Assembly: GCA_964512225.1 (NCBI GenBank)
Contig: CAZEKB010000002.1
Coordinates: 86,837-150,836 of the forward strand
From: CAZEKB01 sp964512225
GTDB taxonomy: Bacteria; Myxococcota_A; UBA796; UBA9615
Length of the DNA stretch: 64,000 bases
Direction of reading: 5' to 3'
A program made the position numbers and the translations under genes. Positions 57,102 to 64,000 of this stretch are shown one piece after another (position 1 is the first letter of the stretch; each line of letters starts with the position of its first letter). The notes below the pieces were generated by a model, which saw only the letters and a list, made by a program, of their open reading frames with translations, was not told where the DNA came from and did not search any database.

Positions 57102-57743
57102 TCAGTACGAGTAGAAGTCGGGGTGGGTGATGAGGCCGACGCACACCGCGTTCCAGGCCAGGCGGGGGTTGGCCGAGACGAACCCGGCGCTCTCGTGCAG
57201 CCACATCCAGGGCTCGAGCTCGTCCGAGCCGACCTCGACCACGCGGCTGTGGAACCGCAGCAGGAGGTGGCGGATGTTCGCCTCCACGGCCTCGGGGGCG
57301 GTGGAGACGAGATCGTCCACGCCGGCGTGCACGAAGAAGATCCGGTCGGCCGACGGGCGCCCCAGGTCGTTCTGGACGAGCTTGCCGCACACCGAGTGGG
57401 CCGCGTCGCCCAGGAACTTCTGGAAGACGAGCGAGGCGGACCGGTCCTCTACCGTGTTGTTGCGGTAGTCGGCCTTGCCGAGCGTGGCGGCCAGCTGGAC
57501 GAAGCGGTCGTCGCCGTCGTCGTCGACCCAGCCGAACCCGGTGGCCGCGCGGATCGACGCGTTGATCTGGTCCAGGTCGAGCCTGCGCCGGTCGCGATCG
57601 TCCGGCTCGAGCGGCTGCGCGCCCACGACGTCGCCCTCGCCGAGCACGGTCGTGGTGACGGGGACCGGGCCGGAGGACTCCTCGGCGGCACACGCGGGCA
57701 GCAGGAGCGCGAACGCCAGGACGGGCAGGACCAGGCGGGCCAT
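57102..57743 (-). CDS. Lipoprotein of the DUF1501/DUF1549 module
   Basis: A 213-residue lipoprotein (signal ending FALLLPAC, Cys18). The body has LDLDQINASIRAATGFGWVD with an acidic stretch, AHSVCGKLVQNDLGRPSADR and a C-terminal RLAWNAVCVGLITHPDFYSY. No family is recognised; the final motif resembles the LITHPDFY ends of secreted modules in the same operons. ATG 57743 has a strong GGAGGG site and overlaps the upstream stop (ATGA). It lies 10 nt before the DUF1501 gene. It probably forms a complex with its two neighbours at the cell envelope. Confidence 0.65.
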   Translation of the reverse strand: MARLVLPVLAFALLLPACAAEESSGPVPVTTTVLGEGDVVGAQPLEPDDRDRRRLDLDQINASIRAATGFGWVDDDGDDRFVQLAATLGKADYRNNTVEDRSASLVFQKFLGDAAHSVCGKLVQNDLGRPSADRIFFVHAGVDDLVSTAPEAVEANIRHLLLRFHSRVVEVGSDELEPWMWLHESAGFVSANPRLAWNAVCVGLITHPDFYSY

Positions 57744-59299
57744 CAGCGGACCCTCCGGTAGACGTCGCTGGTGACGACGGCGCGCACGAGCGACCGCCAG
57801 CTGAAGTCGTCGCCCACGAAGGTCTCGCCCAGCCCGTCGTACCAGGCGGCGTCGGCGTCGTAGGCGACCTCGCCGAGCAGCCACTCGGCGGCCGTGCGGG
57901 ACGAGCACGCGGGCAGGCTCCCGTCCACGATCCCCTCGTTGACGAGCAGGATCGGGCCCTCCTCCACGCCCGCCTCGTGGGCCGGGTCTCGGAACTCGTA
58001 GGCCGCGAGCTTGCCGAGGTACGGCTCCTGCTCCGGCGCGATCGTCTCGGTGACGTAGTACCGGCGGCAGTCCGCCGAGCACGACGCGTTGGTGGTGGCG
58101 CAGGTGAAGCAGTCTTCGCGCGTGGGGGGGTACTCCGCGGGGTCGAGGTAGGAGGCGCCGCCGGTCGGCCAGCGACCCCAGTGGGCCGCCGCGGGCTCGA
58201 GCATCGCGTGGCAATACAGGCAGCCGTCGCGCTGCTGCAGGTCGAGGGTGACGACCTCGTCGCCGGTCGTGGGGATGCCGCCCACGGGGGGCACGAAGGG
58301 CCGACACAGGAACCGCTCGAAGAAGCGGTTGGCGCGGGCGCGGTTGCTGTTGAACCGCAGCAGGTACGGCACGCTGGTGAGCACCCCGGCGTGCTGGGGG
58401 CCGAGCTCGACGGGGACCCAGGTGTCCACGTCCGTGTACTCGAGGTCCGGAAGCCCCGCCATGGGGATCGGGACCGGCTGCATCGAGACGTTGCGGGCGA
58501 TGGGCGCGAGGTGGGTCCAGTAGTGGACCAGCGGCCCGTTCACCCACCCCGTCGTGCCGGTGAACAGCTCGGTGTAGGGCCGGTCCTCGAGCACGATGTC
58601 GCGGATGCGACGCTCGATGTCTTCGACCAGCCAACCTTCGACGGCGTCCTCCCCGCCCGGGGGCACGCACCAGTTCAGGTCGGGACCGCACCCGCAGCCG
58701 GGGTCGGCGAGGCCGCTGTGGGTGCCGCAGAACTCGCCGTCGTCGCTGTACTCGACGGTCGTGCGGGCGTCGAGCGCGCAGACCTTCACCTCGGTCGTGG
58801 GGGCCCAGTAGGGCACGACCATCTCCCAGCCCTCACGCCACGTCTCGTCGTCCCGGAAGAACAGGATCGGGTCGCCGTGCTCGTCGTACTGAGCAGGCTC
58901 GTCGGCGCAGGGCACGCGGTCCTCGTTGCCCCGGAGCCGGCGCGCGCGGTCGGACCGCCAGTAGCGGTCCCCGGAGCGGTTCAGTCGACCCCGCCGGTTG
59001 GTGGTCTCGTCGTCGATGATCGGCAGCCAGAGGAGCGACGTGTGGAGGCGGATCGCGCGATCGGCGAACGCGTCGCCCGCGAGCCACTCGTCGATCCAGG
59101 CGTCCGGCACGTCGTCCATGGACTCGATGAGGGCGTGTTCTTCGACCGTCGGGATCGTGCCCCGGAGGTCGAGGCTGAGCGTCCGCAGGTAGCGGTGCTT
59201 GTCCATCATCTCGGGCTCGTCGGTGCAGATCGGATCCGCCGCCGCCCCGCTCGGGAGCGCCAGGACGAAGCTGAATGCGATGCCGACGAGATACCTCAA
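57743..59299 (-). CDS. DUF1549-like secreted protein with a CxxCH motif
   Basis: A 518-residue exported protein (signal ending GAAADP). The N-terminal RYLRTLSLDLRGTIPTVEEH matches the DUF1549 start pattern (LxLDLxGxxPTxxE). Several Cys follow, and DGCLYCHAMLEPAAAHWGRW contains the heme c-binding motif CxxCH, followed by a further CFTC pair and CSADC; one covalent heme is possible. The C-terminus (LLGEVAYDADAAWYDGLGET, LVRAVVTSDVYRRVR) resembles DUF1585/1588-type ends. The start is TTG at 59299 with AGGGG upstream; another start cannot be excluded. First of a three-gene operon, divergent from the FG-GAP gene (37-nt gap). Confidence 0.75.
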   Translation of the reverse strand: MRYLVGIAFSFVLALPSGAAADPICTDEPEMMDKHRYLRTLSLDLRGTIPTVEEHALIESMDDVPDAWIDEWLAGDAFADRAIRLHTSLLWLPIIDDETTNRRGRLNRSGDRYWRSDRARRLRGNEDRVPCADEPAQYDEHGDPILFFRDDETWREGWEMVVPYWAPTTEVKVCALDARTTVEYSDDGEFCGTHSGLADPGCGCGPDLNWCVPPGGEDAVEGWLVEDIERRIRDIVLEDRPYTELFTGTTGWVNGPLVHYWTHLAPIARNVSMQPVPIPMAGLPDLEYTDVDTWVPVELGPQHAGVLTSVPYLLRFNSNRARANRFFERFLCRPFVPPVGGIPTTGDEVVTLDLQQRDGCLYCHAMLEPAAAHWGRWPTGGASYLDPAEYPPTREDCFTCATTNASCSADCRRYYVTETIAPEQEPYLGKLAAYEFRDPAHEAGVEEGPILLVNEGIVDGSLPACSSRTAAEWLLGEVAYDADAAWYDGLGETFVGDDFSWRSLVRAVVTSDVYRRVR

Positions 59300-59336
59300 G
59301 ACGAGTCCACCCCTTTGGGTTGTGCGACCATACCGC

Positions 59337-62300
59337 ATGCGCTCTCGCCCGCTCGCGCTCGTTTTCTTGCTGCTGAGCGGCTGCCCCATGGACCCCGTCG
59401 ACGACGACGACGCGACGCCGGGCGGGGACGACGACGACGGCGGCGACGACACCTGCGAGCCGCCCCTCTCGGTCTCGCCCGCCGAGGCCCGCGTCCTCCC
59501 CCTGGACCTCGTGGTGTTCGACGGCGAGGGCGGCACCGGCGACCACCTCTGGGAGCTCGTCGAGAACGGCTCGGGGGGCATCATCAACGACCGCACCGGC
59601 GCGTACCTGAGCGGCGAGGCCGCCGAGGTGTCCGACGTCGTCCGCCTCACGGACCGCGCGTGCGTCGGGGAGGCGACGGCTCGGGTCGATGTGCTCGCGC
59701 CCCTGCAGGTGGAGCCCGACGCGCTGTCGGTCCCCCCCGGCACGACCCTGACGTACCGCGTCTCCCAGGGCTCGGGGTCCTACGCCTGCTCCCTCAGCTC
59801 GGACGGGTCCGGCGCGCTCGTGGAGGAGGACTGCCGCTACAGCGCGGGGAGCGCGATCGGTCGGGACCTGGTCCGCATCGAGGACCTCGAGACCGGCGAG
59901 TTCCTGCTCCGCGAGGTCGTCGTGGATCCCACCGCGGCCCTCGCCCACGACCCCGCCCGCCTCGCGATGCCCGTGGACTCGACCTACCGGCTGCGCCCGC
60001 TCGGGGGGAGCGGCTTCCTCACCATCAGCTCGCCGGACCCGACGGTGATCACCGGCGACGGCGCGCACCTGGAGGCGCACGCGCCGGGGCGGGCCGAGGT
60101 CGTCCTGGTGGACGAGTTCACGGGGCAGGAGGCTCCGATCCGGGTCGACGTCGTGGCCCCGCTGACCGTGGACCGGGTCGCCTGGGCGGACCTGCTGATG
60201 CCGGGCAAGGCTCGCTCGGCCGACCTGAACGGGGACGGCCACGTCGACCTCGTGATCTCCGCGCCCGCCGTGAGCGTGCAGGGCTTCCAGGGCGGGGGCG
60301 TGTTCGTGTACGCGGGGACGGCCGACGGCCTCGACGCGACGCCGGTCCAGGTCTTCGGGGGGGAGCGCAGCGACGAGTGGGGGTACGGCCTCGACCTCGC
60401 GGACGTCGACGGCGACGGGGAGCTCGACCTGCTCGTGGGCGCGGAGGAGGACGACGACGCCGGGAGCAACTCCGGCGCGGTGCACGTCTTCTCGGGGGTC
60501 GTCGACGGGTTCTTCACCCCCGCCCCCACGTCGACGCTGCTCGGTCCCCGCTCCAACGCGCGGTTCGGGCGCGCCGTGGCCGCCTGCGACTACGACGGCG
60601 ACGGCCTCGTGGACCTCGCCGTCGGGGCCTACTCGACGGAGAACCAGACGGTGGACGCGCCCGACCAGGGCGCCGTCTACATCCACCGGGGCACGGCCAC
60701 CGGCTTCCCCCCGCTGCCCGACCAGATCCTGTGGGGCCGCGACTTCGACGGGGCTTGGATCGACGACCCCGGGCAGTTCCTGGGCCTCTATCTCGCGGCG
60801 GGGGACGTCGACGGCGACGACCGATGCGAGCTCGCGGCGGCCACGCACCTCTACGACGGCGAGCTGTTCGACGACCAGGGCCTGGTGGTCCTGTTCCACG
60901 GCGACGCGGTGGGGCTCGCGTCCACTCCGTGGCGTGCGTTCACGCAGCTCGACCCGACGGACTCCCACAGCGCTCAACTCGGGCGCCGCGTCGCCTTCGG
61001 GGACGTGGACGGCGACGGCCTCGACGACCTCGCCTTCGGGGGCTCGGCCGCGTCGGTGCCGGACGTCTCCAGCTCCCGGGAGGGCCGGGTGTACCTGTTC
61101 ACGGGGTCGACGATCGCGGGCCTGTCCGGGGGCCTGACCGACGTCAACGACGCCGACTGGATCCACGACGGCGACAGCAGCTCGGACGTGACGGGGCGGG
61201 GCCTGCTGGTGGCCGACCTGGACGGGGACGGCATCGACGACCTGGTCGTGGGCTCCCCGGCGGACGAGGTCGAGGGCGGCGAGTCCTCGCCCGGCACCGT
61301 GGCCGCGTTCCTGGGGGTCGACGGGGCCGTGCCCGCGGCGACGCCGGACTTCGAGTGGCCCGGCGAGGTCGCGGGGGACTGGTTCGGGGCGTGGATGGCG
61401 GCCGTGGACGACCACGACGGCGACGGGCTCGCGGACCTGGGGGTGTTCGCCAACCGGAGCAACGTCGCGGGGATCGAGGTGGGGCTGCCCTACCTGATGG
61501 GGACCGTCGACGGCGCGCTCGAGCGGCTGGAGATGCCGGTGGCGCCGTCGAACCACGACTTCGCCTCGGCGCTGGCGTTCCTGCCCGACCTCGACGGCGA
61601 CGGCGACGACGAGCTGGTCGTGGGCAGCGACGAGTCCCCGGTGCTCCCCGAGGTCCGCCGGGTGGGGCGGGCGGTCTTCTACTCGGACCCGGAGGCGGCC
61701 CCGGCTCACGAGATCGCGGCGTTCCCGACGCTGGGCAGCGGCGACCGCTTCGGACGGGACGTGGACGGGGTCGGGGACTTCGACGGCGACGGGCTCGAGG
61801 ACTTCGCGGTCGTCGCGTTCGACGAGCACCACCCGGGCACCTTCGCGGGCGACGTCTTCAGCAACCCGGACGAGTGCCCGGGGGGCCGCAACGACACCGG
61901 CGCCGTGTGGATCTTCCGGGGCGAGGGGGGGACCTTCCCCACGGCGCCCTCCTTCGTGGTCTACGGGCCGCAGACGAACCAGTCGATCCACCGACTCGCC
62001 CGGGGGGACGTGAACGGCGACGGGTTCGACGACGTCGTGTTCACGGGGAACGCGTGGGACGCCCCCGAGGAGAACAACGCGGGCGGGTTCGCCGTGGCCT
62101 TCGGCCGGGCTCACAGCGGAGACGGGGTGGACGTCGTGTGCGACCCGTGGGTGCACGTCGGGCGGGTGCAGGACGACAACCTCGGCGACGCCGCCTCGCC
62201 CCTGGGGGACGTGGACGGCGACGGCTGCGACGAGTTCGCGGTGGGCGCCTGGCGCGAGGACCTGGGCGTGTCCAACCAGGGGACGGTGCGGGTGGTGTTC

Positions 62301-62942
62301 GGGTGGGGCGGCGCCTGCGCGCGCAGCGAGCCCGAGGTGGTGGTGTTCCGGGGCGGGGCGTCCAACTCGAACCTCGGCCGCGGGCTCGACGGGGGCGTGG
62401 ACGCCGACGACGACGGGCTCCCCGACCTCCTGATGGGCGCCGACAACCAGACGGTGGGCGGGCCCCAGGTCGGGCGCGCCTACTTCGTGCCGGGGGCGTT
62501 CCTGGCGACGCTGACCCCGGAGCCGCTGATCGAGGGGGCGGAGCCGCTGTCGACGTACGCGGCCCCCGATCTGGACCCGCGCCTGCGGGTGAACGGGCGC
62601 ATCGACGAAGAGGACCTGGGCCGGGACGTGGCCTTCGTCCCCGACCTGGCGCCGCCCTACGCCGGGATCGTCGCGGGCACGCCCGGCGGGGGGCAGAGCG
62701 GCGTGCCGAACACGGGCGGCGCGCGCGTCTACGTGCTCGCGGACCTGGGCGACATCGTGGGCATCGAGCCCGAGCCCGTGCTGGTAGTGAGCGGCGAGAG
62801 CGACCACATCGGCTCCCGCGTCGGGACCTTCGTCGCCGCCGGGACCCGAGGAGGCGCCCCCTGGATCGTCGTGGGCTCCCCCAGCTGCGACGGCGACACG
62901 GTCGACTCCGGCTGCGCCTACGCCCTGCCCGTGGAGCCCTGA
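59337..62942 (+). CDS. Large FG-GAP / integrin-alpha-like beta-propeller lipoprotein
   Basis: A 1201-residue surface lipoprotein. The signal ends FLLLSGC (Cys16), then PMDPVDDDDATPGGDDDDGG, a poly-Asp spacer. Residues about 35-280 hold Ig-like or PKD-like beta domains. From about 285 to the end there are at least 12 Ca2+-binding loops of the DxDGDGxxDL type (DLNGDGHVDL, DVDGDGELDL, DYDGDGLVDL and so on), each inside FG-GAP/VCBS repeats that form one or two seven-bladed propellers. Such proteins bind polysaccharides or other surface ligands. No catalytic motif is visible. ATG 59337 was chosen for its signal peptide; no clear ribosome site. It is followed by the repeat array. Confidence 0.9.
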   Translation: MRSRPLALVFLLLSGCPMDPVDDDDATPGGDDDDGGDDTCEPPLSVSPAEARVLPLDLVVFDGEGGTGDHLWELVENGSGGIINDRTGAYLSGEAAEVSDVVRLTDRACVGEATARVDVLAPLQVEPDALSVPPGTTLTYRVSQGSGSYACSLSSDGSGALVEEDCRYSAGSAIGRDLVRIEDLETGEFLLREVVVDPTAALAHDPARLAMPVDSTYRLRPLGGSGFLTISSPDPTVITGDGAHLEAHAPGRAEVVLVDEFTGQEAPIRVDVVAPLTVDRVAWADLLMPGKARSADLNGDGHVDLVISAPAVSVQGFQGGGVFVYAGTADGLDATPVQVFGGERSDEWGYGLDLADVDGDGELDLLVGAEEDDDAGSNSGAVHVFSGVVDGFFTPAPTSTLLGPRSNARFGRAVAACDYDGDGLVDLAVGAYSTENQTVDAPDQGAVYIHRGTATGFPPLPDQILWGRDFDGAWIDDPGQFLGLYLAAGDVDGDDRCELAAATHLYDGELFDDQGLVVLFHGDAVGLASTPWRAFTQLDPTDSHSAQLGRRVAFGDVDGDGLDDLAFGGSAASVPDVSSSREGRVYLFTGSTIAGLSGGLTDVNDADWIHDGDSSSDVTGRGLLVADLDGDGIDDLVVGSPADEVEGGESSPGTVAAFLGVDGAVPAATPDFEWPGEVAGDWFGAWMAAVDDHDGDGLADLGVFANRSNVAGIEVGLPYLMGTVDGALERLEMPVAPSNHDFASALAFLPDLDGDGDDELVVGSDESPVLPEVRRVGRAVFYSDPEAAPAHEIAAFPTLGSGDRFGRDVDGVGDFDGDGLEDFAVVAFDEHHPGTFAGDVFSNPDECPGGRNDTGAVWIFRGEGGTFPTAPSFVVYGPQTNQSIHRLARGDVNGDGFDDVVFTGNAWDAPEENNAGGFAVAFGRAHSGDGVDVVCDPWVHVGRVQDDNLGDAASPLGDVDGDGCDEFAVGAWREDLGVSNQGTVRVVFGWGGACARSEPEVVVFRGGASNSNLGRGLDGGVDADDDGLPDLLMGADNQTVGGPQVGRAYFVPGAFLATLTPEPLIEGAEPLSTYAAPDLDPRLRVNGRIDEEDLGRDVAFVPDLAPPYAGIVAGTPGGGQSGVPNTGGARVYVLADLGDIVGIEPEPVLVVSGESDHIGSRVGTFVAAGTRGGAPWIVVGSPSCDGDTVDSGCAYALPVEP

Positions 62943-63239
62943 CGAGAGGGCCGGGCGTGGGGGGCGGGCGCACGGTCGGGGTTTGAGAAACGATCGTCAT
63001 GCCCGGCGTCTGGGCCGGGCCCAGGTGCCCGGGGCGAGAAACGATCGTCATGCCCGGCGTCTGGGCCGGGCCCAGGCGCCCGGGGCGAGAAACGATCGTC
63101 GTACCCGGCGTCTGGGCCGGGCCCAGGTGCCCGGGGCGAGAAACGATCGTCGTACCCGGAGTCTGGGCCGGGCCCAGGTGCCGGGCACGAGAAACGATGG
63201 TCATCCCCGGCGTCTGGGCCGGGCCCAGGCGCCCGGGGC

Positions 63240-63895
63240 GAGAAACGATCGTCATACCCGGCCGGGCCCAGATGCCGGGCACGAGAAACGATCGTCGTCC
63301 CTCCCCCCGCGAAGCGCCCATGACGTGGCGATCCACCCCGCAACCGGGGTGAACGGGGGAGCGAACAGGGAGCCCCGCGCCTGGGGGGAGGGCCCTCCAC
63401 GGCGTCAGGGAGCGAGCGCAGCGAGCGGAGCCGTGAGGGGCCCTCCCCCCAGGGGCGAGCGGGGCGGGGCGGGAGAGCTCGCCGGGACGGGGTCCCCGCG
63501 CCCACCCCCGAGGTTTGAGAATCGATCGTCATACCCGGCGTGTGGGCCGGGCCCAGGCGCCCGGGGCGAGAAACGATCGTCATACCCGGCCGGGCCCAGA
63601 TGCCGGGCACGAGAAACGATCGTCGTCCCTCCCCCCGCGAAGCGCCCATGACGTGGCGATCCACCCCGCAACCGGGGTGAACGGGGGAGCGAACAGGGAG
63701 CCCCGCGCCTGGGGGGAGGGCCCTCCACGGCGTCAGGGAGCGAGCGCAGCGAGCGGAGCCGTGAGGGGCCCTCCCCCCAGGGGCGAGCGGGGCGGGGCGG
63801 GAGAGCTCGCCGGGACGGGGTCCCCGCGCCCACCCCCGAGGTTTGAGAATCGATCGTCATACCCGGCGTGTGGGCCGGGCCCAGGCGCCCGGGGC
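63240..63895 (+). repeat. Tandem 328-bp duplication
   Basis: Two adjacent copies, 63240-63567 and 63568-63895, appear identical on reading. Each holds parts of the 51-bp unit plus about 240 bp of unrelated DNA with a long inverted repeat. The copies imply recent duplication, or an assembly effect across the array. Confidence 0.92.
63380..63453 (+). repeat. Large inverted repeat (hairpin-forming) in the 328-bp unit
   Basis: The 24-nt arms at 63380-63403 and 63430-63453 match at 22 of 24 positions, with a 26-nt loop containing GAGCGAGCGCAGCGAGCG. The same structure recurs at 63708-63781 in the second copy. Bacterial interspersed elements (REP/MITE-like) or terminators can look like this; no transposase or target-site duplication is visible. 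Confidence 0.85.
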
Positions 63896-64000
63896 GAGAA
63901 ACGATCGTCGTGCCCGGCGTCTGGGCCGGGCCCAGGTGCCGGGGGCGAGAAACGATGGTCATCCCCGGCGTCTGGGCCGGGCCCAGGCGCCCGGGGCGAG

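Larger units (their letters stand above)
62985..64000 (+). repeat. 51-bp repeat array
   Basis: A repeated core, starting GAGAAACGATCGTC, recurs every 51 bp at 62985, 63036, 63087, 63138, 63189 and 63240, then after 43 bp at 63283 (an 8-bp deletion), and again at 63517, 63568, 63611, 63845, 63896, 63947 and 63998 (cut by the window edge). Each unit contains the palindrome ACGATCGT and a 15-bp perfect inverted repeat, CTGGGCCGGGCCCAG. Variation is mainly at single bases (T/C and G/A). The 51-bp period is 17 codons, so frames stay open on both strands, but nothing supports a gene. No coding gene is visible from 62943 to 64000. Confidence 0.95.

Noticed and set aside
57977..62986. Very long plus-strand open frame antisense to the DUF1549-like gene and running over the FG-GAP gene in another frame
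   Set aside because: The sequence is Arg/Gly/Pro-rich without domains and lies opposite or out of frame with genes that have clear motifs and signals. It is a GC-bias shadow.
62918..63964. Peptide-repeat frames within the 51-bp array (17-residue periods on both strands)
   Set aside because: They are open only because 51 is a multiple of three. There is no ribosome site, no signal, and base changes do not spare codon positions.
62985..64000. Regular repeats considered as a CRISPR array
   Set aside because: The units are contiguous and nearly identical over their full 51 bp, so there are no variable spacers, and no cas genes are present.

Overview
The window is very GC-rich, with almost every third codon position G or C. 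It codes densely on both strands, with many ATGA/GTGA stop-start overlaps. It looks like a chromosomal contig from a Myxococcota-type (former Deltaproteobacteria) bacterium. The reasons are a membrane Hanks-type Ser/Thr kinase, many lipoproteins, C-terminal tails of the MYXO-CTERM kind (Cys-x-Cys, hydrophobic stretch, Arg cluster) and an unusual habit of placing runs of four or more Asp after the lipoprotein cysteine. I see no tRNA, rRNA, CRISPR array, insertion sequence or phage module. The taxonomic call is an inference from these features.

Layout. 1-4578 (minus): a TetR-led operon with a beta-barrel outer-membrane protein, an ABC ATPase and two FtsX-type permeases, the second running off the left edge. 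4667-11138 (minus): a possible seven-gene unit rich in RNA and ribosome functions (RhlE helicase, membrane protein, beta-CASP metallo-hydrolase, HPF, zinc-ribbon protein, EEP phosphatase, phosphodiesterase-like protein). 11287-15035: a lamin-tail lipoprotein with a broken lipoprotein head antisense to its 3' end, then M28 peptidase and GH1 lipoproteins. 15076-18489: a 1137-residue fusion of a molybdopterin oxidoreductase with a complete cysteine desulfurase, the most unusual gene here. 18566-26306: sterol-desaturase-type hydroxylase, GMC oxidoreductase with its Tat-targeted small subunit, a HEAT/HD-GYP signalling pair, and a Rieske oxygenase with permuted domain order. 26275-30757: a frameshifted membrane-protein gene, a poly-Asp lipoprotein, the kinase, a universal stress protein and an FNT transporter.

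30989-37721 is a surface-protein region: a glycoside hydrolase and a golvesin-domain protein whose 3' ends and sorting tails overlap tail to tail, a GT39-like membrane protein and a leucine-rich-repeat lipoprotein. 37741-44697 (minus) is a tightly coupled operon of a sodium symporter, a large glycosidase-like protein, a sugar nucleotidyltransferase and a sulfatase-like enzyme. 44801-50257 holds secreted lipoproteins (one a PEP-synthase-like ATP-grasp protein, one a rhodanese without its catalytic Cys), a decayed REC-GGDEF-EAL gene and an intact REC protein. 50276-53975 is an operon of a four-PDZ site-2 protease, an AAA+ ATPase and a secreted SRPBCC protein, with a divergent UbiB-family kinase. 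55718-59299 is a DUF1549/DUF1501-type secreted module, and 59337-62942 an FG-GAP beta-propeller lipoprotein. From 62985 to the right edge there is no gene: the DNA is a 51-bp repeat array nested in a 328-bp tandem duplication.
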